Of a stretch of 64,000 nt of DNA, positions 20,369 to 29,523 are shown one piece after another. The first letter of the stretch is position 1, and the number at the start of each line of letters is the position of its first letter. The DNA is from Nitrospira sp. (GTDB lineage: Bacteria > Nitrospirota > Nitrospiria > Nitrospirales > Nitrospiraceae). The notes beneath the pieces were generated by a model that made no database searches, was not told the origin of the DNA, and was given only the letters and a program-made list of their open reading frames with translations. The stretch covers positions 1-64,000 of the forward strand of contig JARFPM010000001.1 of the NCBI GenBank assembly GCA_030444405.1, read 5' to 3'. A program made the translations under genes and the position numbers.

Positions 20369-22051
20369 TTGACCGACCTCGACATCGCTCAATCCGTTAC
20401 TCCTCGCCCTATTCTGGAAATTGGTTCCCAGCTTGGGATCCGTGCCGAAGAGCTTACTCTCTATGGACGGGATAAGGCCAAAATATCGCCGCAAATTTTG
20501 GATCGCCTCGATGCTGCGCCGCAAGGACGGTATGTACTCGTCACAGCGATTAACCCAACACCTTTGGGAGAGGGAAAGACGACGACATCGATCGGTCTTG
20601 CCATGGGGCTTACTCGGCTCGGGCGTCGGACTGCCCTTACTCTAAGGCAACCATCGCTCGGTCCTGTGTTTGGAGTGAAAGGCGGTGGTACGGGTGGGGG
20701 ACATGCCCAGGTCGTGCCGATGGAGGATATCAACCTTCACCTGACGGGAGATGCTCATGCGGTGGCCGCCAGCCACAATCTGCTTTCTGCATTCCTCGAT
20801 AATCATCTGTTCCATGGCAATGCTCTCTCGATCAATCCTCAACGGACTACGTGGCCTCGGACACTGAGTATCAATGATCGTGCTCTCCGGGACGTTTTGT
20901 TGGGGGAAGAAACCGGCAGACGTCGGGGCCAATTCGTTATCACCGAGGCTTCAGAGATCATGGCGGTGTTGGCACTGGCGAAGGATCACAAAGATCTCCG
21001 AGAGCGGCTTGGCCGAATAGTGGTCGGGCTCACGACGTCAGGGACACCGGTCAGGGCCGAGGCGCTTGGGTGCGTAGGATCGATGGCGGTTCTCCTGAAG
21101 GACGCCCTGAAACCGAATCTGGTTCAAACGCTAGAAGGGACCCCCGCATTGGTGCATACGGGGCCGTTCGGCAACATCGCCCATGGGAACTGCTCGATCA
21201 TTTCCGATGCGATTGCGCTGAGATGTGCCGACTTCGTCGTAACAGAGGCGGGTTTCGGCAGCGATCTTGGAGCGGAGAAGTTTTTCAACATCAAGTGTCG
21301 TGTGTCGGGATTTGCACCAACAGTGGCGGTTGTTGTGGCGACGTTACGGGCGCTGAAGCTCCATGGCGGGGGCGGCGTCGCCAAGGCGGGCGTTGCACTG
21401 CCCGCGAGTCTCACGGGGCCGAATCAGCAGGCCTTATCGAAAGGGATCGCTAATCTGGAGCAGCATGTCGCCAACGTCCTCGCACACGGGGTCCCGGTCG
21501 TTGTCGCAGTCAATGCCTTCAAAGATGATCCTCCGGATGAATTGGACTGGGTTCGGGAACAGTCGCTCAAGATGGGAGCGGCAGATGCGGCAGTCTCAAA
21601 CCACTGGGCCGACGGTGGGAAGGGGGCTGAACAACTGGCCGCCGCCGTCGCCAAGACATCTGAAGGACCGGCTCATTTCAGACATCTTTACGAATTGTCT
21701 TGGCCGATCAGAAAGAAGATCGAAACCATTGCGACCCGCATGTACGGAGCTGCTGGAGTCAGCTTCGAACCGGAGGCCGAACGTCAAATCGATACGGCAG
21801 AGGCGTTGGGGTACGGCGGTTTACCTGTCTGCATGGCAAAAACGCCGCTGTCGCTGTCACATGATCCCACATTGAAGGGGAAACCAACCGGATTTACAGT
21901 CCCGATAAGAGAATTGCGTATCCTGGCTGGGGCGGGCTTCGTCACTGCAGTCTGTTCGGGGATTCAATTGATGCCGGGATTGCCCAAGAAACCAGCCGGT
22001 GAGCGGATAGATCTTGACCCGACAAGCGGCAAAATTGTGGGTCTTTCGTGA
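20369..22051 (+). CDS. fhs: formate--tetrahydrofolate ligase
   Basis: TAINPTPLGEGKTTTSIGLAMGL P-loop, RQPSLGPVFGVKGGGTGGGHAQVVPMEDINLHLTGD; TTG start at 20369. Confidence 0.97.
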   Translation: MTDLDIAQSVTPRPILEIGSQLGIRAEELTLYGRDKAKISPQILDRLDAAPQGRYVLVTAINPTPLGEGKTTTSIGLAMGLTRLGRRTALTLRQPSLGPVFGVKGGGTGGGHAQVVPMEDINLHLTGDAHAVAASHNLLSAFLDNHLFHGNALSINPQRTTWPRTLSINDRALRDVLLGEETGRRRGQFVITEASEIMAVLALAKDHKDLRERLGRIVVGLTTSGTPVRAEALGCVGSMAVLLKDALKPNLVQTLEGTPALVHTGPFGNIAHGNCSIISDAIALRCADFVVTEAGFGSDLGAEKFFNIKCRVSGFAPTVAVVVATLRALKLHGGGGVAKAGVALPASLTGPNQQALSKGIANLEQHVANVLAHGVPVVVAVNAFKDDPPDELDWVREQSLKMGAADAAVSNHWADGGKGAEQLAAAVAKTSEGPAHFRHLYELSWPIRKKIETIATRMYGAAGVSFEPEAERQIDTAEALGYGGLPVCMAKTPLSLSHDPTLKGKPTGFTVPIRELRILAGAGFVTAVCSGIQLMPGLPKKPAGERIDLDPTSGKIVGLS

Positions 22052-22055
22052 AGGG

Positions 22056-22916
22056 TCAGCGCTGTTTTAAGTATCGGAAAAATTCTGAATCCGGGCTCAT
22101 CACCAAAGTCGAGCCGTCCTTGAAAGCGCTCTTGTAGGCTTCCATCGAGCGGGTGAACTCGAAAAACTTCAGGTCCTGTCGGTAGGCGTCAGCATAGATC
22201 CGAAATGCCTTGGCATCGCCGCCGCCGCGAAGTTCTTCCGACTCTTTATAGGCCTGGGCCAGGATGATTTCCCGGTCTTTTTCGGCTTCCGATCTGATTT
22301 TTTGTGCTTCCTCTGCACCTTCTGCGCGATATTGCTTGGCCTGCCGTTCCCGTTCCGCCTGCATACGGGCAAAGACTGCTTTCTCATTCTGTTCGGGCAA
22401 ATCGGCCCGCTTGATCCGGACATCCTGAATTTCGATGCCGTACGCAGACGCCTTCTCGTTCGCTCGTTCGGTGACCACCCTCATGATGTCGGCGCGCGTA
22501 CTTGAGACGATCTCGAGCAGCTCGTGCCGGCCTAACTCCACGCGGAGCTCGGAATAGATGATATCGTGTAGCCGTTGGAGAGCGCCTCGTTGGCTCTGGA
22601 AGTTCTGGTAGACCTTCAATGGGTCGACAATGCGCCATTTTGCGAAGTTATCCAGCAGCAGAGTCTTCTTGTCCGAGGTAATGACATCCTGCGCGTTCGA
22701 GTCGTAATCCAGTAAACGTTTTTCGAAGTAGGTCACTTCCTGGACGAACGGCATTTTCACGTACAGTCCTGGCTCGGTAATGTTTCGAACGGGCTTCCCG
22801 AGTTGCACGACAATCGCCGTCTGGATTACGTCCACGACAAAGAGCGGAGAGGCTCCGAGCACAAACAACGCAACAACCACCGCGAGGAGTGTGATGACCA
22901 AGCCCTGCTTCGTCAT
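22056..22916 (-). CDS. hflC: protease modulator HflC
   Basis: SPHF/band-7 protein: LFVVDVIQTAIVVQLGKPVRNITEPGLYVKMPFVQEVTYFEKRLLDYD; overlaps hflK by 4 nt. Confidence 0.95.
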   Translation of the reverse strand: MTKQGLVITLLAVVVALFVLGASPLFVVDVIQTAIVVQLGKPVRNITEPGLYVKMPFVQEVTYFEKRLLDYDSNAQDVITSDKKTLLLDNFAKWRIVDPLKVYQNFQSQRGALQRLHDIIYSELRVELGRHELLEIVSSTRADIMRVVTERANEKASAYGIEIQDVRIKRADLPEQNEKAVFARMQAERERQAKQYRAEGAEEAQKIRSEAEKDREIILAQAYKESEELRGGGDAKAFRIYADAYRQDLKFFEFTRSMEAYKSAFKDGSTLVMSPDSEFFRYLKQR

Positions 22917-24043
22917 GGCTGAGTACTCCTAGGCTTGAGGGTGGTATGAGATGGCTCTGATCGGGACTCCTCGACCTCCGGTTGTGGAACAGTTCTGGCG
23001 ATGGGTTTGGAAGCAGGTTTGGAGAGGCGATCCAGCGGTAGATAGGGGAGCACACGCTCTCCACCTTTACCGTCGATGATCACCTTCTCCATATTCGGGA
23101 GAATTTCTTCCATCGTCTCGATGTAAATCCGCTTGCTAATGACGTCCTTTGCTTGGTTATACTCTTTCAGGGTGGCGAGGAAGCGATTTGCTTCTCCTTG
23201 AGCGCGATTGAGTCGTGCCTGTGCAAACCCCCTTGCTCGGTTGACCAGTTCAGCTGCTTCACCCTTTGCCCTCGGAATGATGTCGTTGCGGTAACCCTGC
23301 GCTTGGTTGATGAGCTTTTCTCGGTCTTCTTTGGCGTTCGTGACATCTTTAAACGCAGCGGCGACTGCCTCGGGAGGATCGACGTCCTGGAGTTGCACCG
23401 CGGCAATCTGCACGCCGGATTGGTACTGATCGAGGATCGTTTGAAGGAGAGTCAAGGTGTCCTGCTGAATCACCGCTTTTCCGGTGGTCAGGGCTTCGTC
23501 GATCTTACTCTTACCGACGATTTCACGCATGGAGGCTTCAGCTGCTTTACCGATGGTTTCATGGATGTCCGCGACGTTGAATAAGAAGTTGCGTGCCTCT
23601 TTGATCTTATATTGAACGATAAACTCGATCGCGAGGATGTTCATGTCGCCCGTCAGCATTAAGGCTTCCTGGGGAACCATCTGCTGGCGACCTTGCTGGT
23701 TGGTGCGGAAGCCAACTTCCACGCGATAGAGCTTCGCAACCTTCGGCTGGAGAACGGTTTCAACGATGGGAATCTTGAAGTGAGGACCAGGCTCTACAGC
23801 GCGGACCGGAACCCCGAATCGTTTGACGACACCCTCTTCGTCGGGGGCGACAATGAACACCGCCTGCCAGACAAATAAGATTAGCACTGCGGCGATAATG
23901 AGGTTCCAGACTCCGCCTGATGGTAGCAGGTTTTTAAACCCGCCGGGAGGGAACAGGTTTTTGAATTGCGACTGCGCCTGTTTGAGAGCATCCTCAAGCG
24001 GGTCGGGCTTTTTGCCCCACGGATCTTTTGGGTCCCAGACCAT
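22913..24043 (-). CDS. hflK: FtsH protease activity modulator HflK
   Basis: WDPKDPWGKKPDPLEDAL; QAVFIVAPDEEGVVKRFGVPVRAVEPGPHFKIPIVETV; adjacent to hflC. Confidence 0.95.
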   Translation of the reverse strand: MVWDPKDPWGKKPDPLEDALKQAQSQFKNLFPPGGFKNLLPSGGVWNLIIAAVLILFVWQAVFIVAPDEEGVVKRFGVPVRAVEPGPHFKIPIVETVLQPKVAKLYRVEVGFRTNQQGRQQMVPQEALMLTGDMNILAIEFIVQYKIKEARNFLFNVADIHETIGKAAEASMREIVGKSKIDEALTTGKAVIQQDTLTLLQTILDQYQSGVQIAAVQLQDVDPPEAVAAAFKDVTNAKEDREKLINQAQGYRNDIIPRAKGEAAELVNRARGFAQARLNRAQGEANRFLATLKEYNQAKDVISKRIYIETMEEILPNMEKVIIDGKGGERVLPYLPLDRLSKPASKPIARTVPQPEVEESRSEPSHTTLKPRSTQP

Positions 24044-24118
24044 TCAGAAAAGTAGAAACCTCATAGGTGAATCAAGATGGCCCATCACCATAGCAGAGTG
24101 TTGCGAGAGTGACAAGAT

Positions 24119-25252
24119 CTAGTAGGCCCTTGAAAGGAGAAGATAGGTTAGACAGGCAAGGATGGCCGCGACGGGAAGCGTCACAATCCAGGCAAGCACC
24201 ATGTCTCGCACCGTGGCCCAGCGGACAGAGGATCTTCCTCTGAGCAGGCCAATACCGATGATCGCGGAGCTGCTGACATGCGTCGTAGAGACTGGCAAGC
24301 CAAACGTCCCTGAGACGAGCACGAGAGAAGATGCGGTGAGGTTGGCCGACAATCCTTCAGCATGATTCATCTCCGTCACTTTTTCCGCGAGGACTTCCGT
24401 GACACGGCGCCCACCCCAATAGCTACCGATTCCCATGGCCGTCGCCACCCCGGCGAATGCGAGGACCTGCAAGGCCTGGCTGGGCCACGAGGCCGCAGAG
24501 CTTCCGAGTAAGAGCATGGCGGCAATCTTCGGCGCGTCGTTGATGCCTCGGGCCAGAGATGTTAACCCGCTCGAGAGCCAGTGGATGGAGTCCAGGCCGA
24601 GCGTTGGGCCCGACAGGCCTGCGCGGTCGCATTGTGATGGGACGGAGGCCACCGGTACGCCGATGTTTCCGGCCTGAAACAAGGTGCGGGTGCAGCCCTG
24701 TGCATCAATCGTCACCAGGGCTCGATGGCTCGGCATGACGCAGATGCAGAGCCCCTCCCAGCGTTTGGCGATCGATTTGATAAGAGGATGGATGAAGAAA
24801 GAAAGGCCGAAAGCAAGAAAAGGACTCAGCAACAGAGGAAGGGCAATCTTTTTCGACAGCGTCGCCCAGATCAAGCCCTCACTGCCGAACGCCAGCAGAC
24901 CTGCTCCGATGAGGGAACCGGTCAATGCATGGGTCGTGGAAACGGGGAGTCCGGTCATCGAGGCGAACAGTACCCAGAGGCACGTGCCGCTCAGAATTGC
25001 GGGGGTAAGGGTAGAAGGGATGACAAGGTCAGGCTGAAAGAATCCGCTGCTGAAGGTCTTGACCATGGCGGTGGCGACAGACGCGGCAACAGCGGCACCA
25101 ACCATCGTCCAGAATGTTCCCCAGGCAATGGCTGTTCGATAATTGGTGACCCCACTACCGACCAACGTCGCAATGGCCTTCGACACGTCGTTCGTGCCGT
25201 TCGCAAAGGCGAGCATGAGGATCAGCAAAAACGTGAGGACAGACAGGTCCAT
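24119..25252 (-). CDS. inorganic phosphate transporter, PiT family
   Basis: LAFANGTNDVSKAIATLVGSG, GLPVSTTHALTGSLIGAGLLAFG, ARGINDAPKIAAML, GLPVSTTHVSSSAIIGIGL. Confidence 0.95.
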   Translation of the reverse strand: MDLSVLTFLLILMLAFANGTNDVSKAIATLVGSGVTNYRTAIAWGTFWTMVGAAVAASVATAMVKTFSSGFFQPDLVIPSTLTPAILSGTCLWVLFASMTGLPVSTTHALTGSLIGAGLLAFGSEGLIWATLSKKIALPLLLSPFLAFGLSFFIHPLIKSIAKRWEGLCICVMPSHRALVTIDAQGCTRTLFQAGNIGVPVASVPSQCDRAGLSGPTLGLDSIHWLSSGLTSLARGINDAPKIAAMLLLGSSAASWPSQALQVLAFAGVATAMGIGSYWGGRRVTEVLAEKVTEMNHAEGLSANLTASSLVLVSGTFGLPVSTTHVSSSAIIGIGLLRGRSSVRWATVRDMVLAWIVTLPVAAILACLTYLLLSRAY

Positions 25253-25261
25253 GAAGGCCCT

Positions 25262-26299
25262 CTAGGTAGTAGACCCGCCACAGGATGAACCGGAGCTGGC
25301 CGTGCATCCGTAACAATGGTTGCGCGTGACGATCCGACGATGATGGAGCTGCACCGGGTCGAAGTCTCGGATATGAGACGGCGCTCCATAGTCGACCGGG
25401 AGTTCCAGCATCTGGTTGAAATCGCAGTCGTACAACCTGCCATCCCACCCAACCGACAGGGTATACCGACACATGACGCCGACGGCTGCGGAGGGATTGA
25501 ACGCATTGGCCAGACGCATCATGTACTGATCATAGTTGCCGCTTTCGACGAGAAACTCCAGGAACCGGCTGATCGGCATGTTGGTGATCGTGTAGAGCCG
25601 GTTGAACTCGATCCCATGCCGGATTCGCAATTCTTTCTTGAACTGCGCTTCGATGGCCTCCTGCTTTGGAGGCAGGAACGCGCCGACGGGATTGTAGACG
25701 AGGTTCAGTGCGAGTTCGCTATTCGAACGGCCATAGCCGAACCGGTTCAGCAGACGAAGCGCCTCCATCGATTTCTCAAAGACGCCGTCGCCTCGTTGCG
25801 CATCGGTCTGGCTGGCACGGTACGACGGAAGCGACGCAATAATTTCGACTTGATGATTGGCCAGAAATTCTGCCAAGTCGGCCTGTGAAGGAAGCAGCAA
25901 CACGGACAGGTTGCATCGATCCATTACATGTCGGTGGAGCCCACGGGATTGTTCGACCAGCCAACGGAAATGGGGATTGAGCTCCGGGGCGCCGCCTGTG
26001 ATATCCACCGTGGGGATATCGGTCTTGGCTAAAGCCTGGATGCATTGCTCCGCCGTTTCCAAGGACATGGTTTCGGGACGATCTGGACCGGCATCCACAT
26101 GGCAGTGGCGACAGGTCTGATTGCACAGTTTGCCTACGTTGATCTGAAAGACGGTGATGCCAGTCGCCTGGAGCGGAAACAGATCGGCTTGAGTGAGCCG
26201 AAGGTCAAACGGCGGAGAAACGGTCGATTGATCGAGGAGGCGAAGTTGTTCAGTCGCTGAGGCGAGGGGGTTGCTTCGGCCAAGCAACGTGAGCGTCAT
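25262..26299 (-). CDS. arsS: arsenosugar biosynthesis radical SAM protein ArsS
   Basis: QINVGKLCNQTCRHCHVDAGP radical SAM CxxxCxxC; DITGGAPELNPHFRWLVEQ; YGAPSHIRDFDP; GCTASSGSSCGG. Confidence 0.93.
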   Translation of the reverse strand: MTLTLLGRSNPLASATEQLRLLDQSTVSPPFDLRLTQADLFPLQATGITVFQINVGKLCNQTCRHCHVDAGPDRPETMSLETAEQCIQALAKTDIPTVDITGGAPELNPHFRWLVEQSRGLHRHVMDRCNLSVLLLPSQADLAEFLANHQVEIIASLPSYRASQTDAQRGDGVFEKSMEALRLLNRFGYGRSNSELALNLVYNPVGAFLPPKQEAIEAQFKKELRIRHGIEFNRLYTITNMPISRFLEFLVESGNYDQYMMRLANAFNPSAAVGVMCRYTLSVGWDGRLYDCDFNQMLELPVDYGAPSHIRDFDPVQLHHRRIVTRNHCYGCTASSGSSCGGSTT

Positions 26300-27487
26300 C
26301 TAGCAGCAGCCTCCGTCAGGAGCACAGGTTACAGCTTCGCCGCTCACGCGTTCACCGGCTCGTTTAAGGATCACGAAGTGCGGGGCATAGCCGTCAGTCT
26401 CCAGAACGGCAACCGTTTTGGAACAGATTTCCAGCGGCTCGCCGCGGCGATAGACATGGTGATCGTCATCGGCCACTTCGACAAAGGGGCCGGCCGGCAA
26501 CGCATAGTGGCCTTGCCACGTGCAGGGAGCATCCGCTGGGAAGACGGCGGTCCAGCGTGGATCCTCGCTGTCGAGTGGGGCAGGTTCCAAGGTCAGAAGG
26601 AAGTGTTCGGCGAAGGGAGGAGTGCTCAACAACAGTGTTCCCTTCGACGTGATCGGCTGCGGAATGCCACGCTGGTACGTCGTGCCTCGCTCATCCACAA
26701 GTCGGCTGAAGGGACCGCGCAGGGTGGCGTACCGGACCGAGGAGGTGGTCGGTGCAGGAGGTAGCTTGTAGCCGGTCAACGTCACGGAAAAGAAATGGAT
26801 GCCGTCGATGACGCGCCAGGGGGAAAATTTCACCAGATGAATACCGAGAAAGCCGGCAGCCGTCATGCCGTTCATGTAGTCGGTCAGCGTCAACGCGCCG
26901 GATAAACAATCTCCCCATTTCCGAGTGTCATGGACGAGGTACTGTGGCACGATTTGATCCGAAACGATATCAGAGATGGTGAACCGTCCGCCGGGCTTGG
27001 CGACCCGATACATTTCCTGAAACACCTTCCGTTTGTCGGGCGCCAGGTTGATTACGCAATTCGAGATGATCAGATCGATTGTCCCGTCGTCGACGGGCAT
27101 CGCATCGGCCAGGCCCTTGCGAAACTCGACGTTGGAGGAAGGATAGCCGAGATTCGTGGCCACGACGGCTGCGTTCTTTCTCGCGATGTCCAACATGGTG
27201 TTGGTTATGTCGATCCCGATCACGCGTCCAGTGAGGCCCACCAAGCGGGAGGCCTCAAAGCAATCGATCCCACCGCCAGATCCGATGTCCAAGACCGTCT
27301 CACCGGTCTGCACTGTCTTGAGCCCGGCCGGTGTGCCGCAGCCATAGGAGATCTTGAGCACTTCTTCGGGAATGAAGGTCTTGAGGTGGCCCATATCGTA
27401 GCTGGTGGGGCAGCACATCTGCTCACCGGTGCTGGCGGCTTTGGCGTAGCGATCGCTGACTCTCTGGGTGATTTCATCAATCGGCAT
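26300..27487 (-). CDS. arsM: arsenite S-adenosylmethionine methyltransferase
   Basis: MCCPTSYD, LKISYGCGTPAGLKTVQTGETVLDIGSGGGIDCFEAS, ISNCVINLAPDKRKVFQEMYRVAKPGGRF; Cys-rich tail CAPDGGCC. Confidence 0.93.
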   Translation of the reverse strand: MPIDEITQRVSDRYAKAASTGEQMCCPTSYDMGHLKTFIPEEVLKISYGCGTPAGLKTVQTGETVLDIGSGGGIDCFEASRLVGLTGRVIGIDITNTMLDIARKNAAVVATNLGYPSSNVEFRKGLADAMPVDDGTIDLIISNCVINLAPDKRKVFQEMYRVAKPGGRFTISDIVSDQIVPQYLVHDTRKWGDCLSGALTLTDYMNGMTAAGFLGIHLVKFSPWRVIDGIHFFSVTLTGYKLPPAPTTSSVRYATLRGPFSRLVDERGTTYQRGIPQPITSKGTLLLSTPPFAEHFLLTLEPAPLDSEDPRWTAVFPADAPCTWQGHYALPAGPFVEVADDDHHVYRRGEPLEICSKTVAVLETDGYAPHFVILKRAGERVSGEAVTCAPDGGCC

Positions 27488-27842
27488 GACGGGCCTCGCA
27501 GAATTGGTCTGGATATCTGCGAAATATGTGTATCAACACTCCACCTATCTGGTCAATCGGACCTTCTCCAAGTACGCAGATAAGGTGGTGAATGGAAACA
27601 TCCAGGTATCTCCCCTTCAGAGTCGGTTTCGGGATCCAAATCTTACAGGCGTTTCGAAGTGCTCAATTGGGAGATGGCAACTTTGGCGGGCTGCTTGTCA
27701 GCTAGAACAGGCGAAGAAGCACGGGGGAAAGATCAAGGTCAGACGTGTGAAGGAGGTGTTGATTTCAGCGTGAGGCTGGTTGATCACATCTGTGGCGTGC
27801 ATCAGCAGCCGTTGGTCTCGCACTGCTGGGCGAGCTAGTTAT

Positions 27843-28028
27843 TTATGGGAGGCTGAGTTCGGAAACTTTTCGCAGCGCCTCCAGCAACGTGAGGTCAAAG
27901 TTCAGACGGTACAGGTTGAGTTGCAGCGCTTCGAAGGTCTCACCTTGTGCCCAATGATCAGGAAAGTTCGGCAGATAGCCCAGCCACTGTTTCTCATTAT
28001 CCAAGTAGAAACATTTGATTGCCTGCAT
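27843..28028 (-). CDS. short HicB-like protein
   Basis: KCFYLDNEKQWLGYLPNFPDHWAQGETFEALQLNLYRLNFDL resembles the HicB-type fold; no hicA seen next to it. Confidence 0.5.
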   Translation of the reverse strand: MQAIKCFYLDNEKQWLGYLPNFPDHWAQGETFEALQLNLYRLNFDLTLLEALRKVSELSLP

Positions 28029-28253
28029 AAGGTACCTCGCCTCTAGGCTACGGACTAGTAGAGCCGTCCCGGCCTCCTGGGGTGCGCTAATTCATTCCAC
28101 CACGCACTTGTCGATGGATCAAGAATATCAATGAAAGTCAATCCTGTGGTCGATCAGCGAGAATTGGCGTGGTCGTCAATTAAGTCGAGTTCAGTTTCGC
28201 GACGGTATTGGGGCAAGTGGCATGCAATGGTCCGGGATTGAGGTCAGTCACGT

Positions 28254-28619
28254 TCAGCGATTACTGATCATTGCAAACATAAGCTGTTCGACTCGCGCTC
28301 GGCGCTTGATCTGGGCGTGTGACATGGGGCGGTACTTCGTGGGGGTGTGACGGGATAGCGTGGACGTGTGATTGTGAGGTCGATCGTGTTCTTCGCTTTC
28401 GTATTGGACATGTTCTCCACGGTGGTATTGGTATTGGGTCTGCTCTGCTTCTTGGACAATGAGTTCTTGGTGCAGTTGCCACAGCTTGAACTGCAGCTCT
28501 TCGAACGACTCCCCATAGGTCTCTTGCTCCGGGTAGCCCTCCAAGTAGCCGCGCCACCCGTTACCGTCTTGCATGATGATGTATTTCGTGGAGTGCATCA
28601 CGAAAGTATAGCTGGACAT
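28254..28619 (-). CDS. HicB-like protein with long basic/His-rich C-terminal extension
   Basis: KYIIMQDGNGWRGYLEGYPEQETYGESFEELQFKLWQLHQEL then His-rich tail. Confidence 0.55.
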   Translation of the reverse strand: MSSYTFVMHSTKYIIMQDGNGWRGYLEGYPEQETYGESFEELQFKLWQLHQELIVQEAEQTQYQYHRGEHVQYESEEHDRPHNHTSTLSRHTPTKYRPMSHAQIKRRARVEQLMFAMISNR

Positions 28620-28797
28620 TTCAGATGCGCAAGTGAAGGGAGGAAATGAATTTCTTAGGCTTCCGATCTGCTAAGTCGATGTGGTTGTTGATTTGGCGGA
28701 AAAAGTCGACAAGCGGGGCATTCACCGCTACATTTCCATCCAGGTGCTGTGAATTTCCGATTGACTACTGCGATCACGTGCAGAGGGGAGCTAAGAG

Positions 28798-29319
28798 ATG
28801 ATGTTAACCCAAACACTCACGGATCAACAGTTAAAGGATCAGGCGATCAGGCAAGCGTTGGCGGGTGATACCACCGGAGCGCGACAGACGGTCAGTGGGA
28901 TGGTCGACAGACGGTACTTGCGAGAGGCCTGGCAAATGATGCTGTTCGTCGAATCGGAGCGGGGAAATGTCCAGGCCGTGAAAGACACGATCCTCTCATG
29001 TCCTGATCCGTCGCTTTTAGCCAGTCACTTCTACCTTGAGTTGCCTCAACTGTTCATCAAGGCTGGGGATCGGTCCGGGGCCATCGAGATCGCCAAGGCA
29101 ATGGGCAATGCTGGAGTCTTACCGCTCATCGGCATCGCGGCCCATCTGGCAGAGGACGGCGATTTTGTGGGGGTGCGAGAAGCGCTCTCTCATGTCGATG
29201 AAGACCTGAGAACGATGATAATGCGCAAGGTGAGTGCCTATCAACCCAAGATTCAGCGACTCGATGGAGTGAATCTGGTGGGGGACCAGGCAGCAGAAGC
29301 CGATTCACTGGCGGCCTGA
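28798..29319 (+). CDS. alpha-helical repeat hypothetical protein
   Basis: DQAIRQALAGDTTGARQTVSGMVDRRYLREAWQMMLFVESERGN... TPR-like helical pairs; purine-rich site upstream. Confidence 0.65.
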   Translation: MMLTQTLTDQQLKDQAIRQALAGDTTGARQTVSGMVDRRYLREAWQMMLFVESERGNVQAVKDTILSCPDPSLLASHFYLELPQLFIKAGDRSGAIEIAKAMGNAGVLPLIGIAAHLAEDGDFVGVREALSHVDEDLRTMIMRKVSAYQPKIQRLDGVNLVGDQAAEADSLAA

Positions 29320-29523
29320 CAGGTTCCACACCGACATCTTCCCGCTCAGCTCCCTCCTGATTCCTGCCCGCTGCTGCTTTCTCTGAGGGTGGTGCATGAC
29401 AGCCAATGGTGAACTGTAAATCGATCGCGCGATCTCGGCCAGCTCGACTTCCCCACCATCGGTCATCTATACTCGATTCGTTTGATCTGTATCACGACGC
29501 TATCCTTCTGATTCGCCTTCCCT

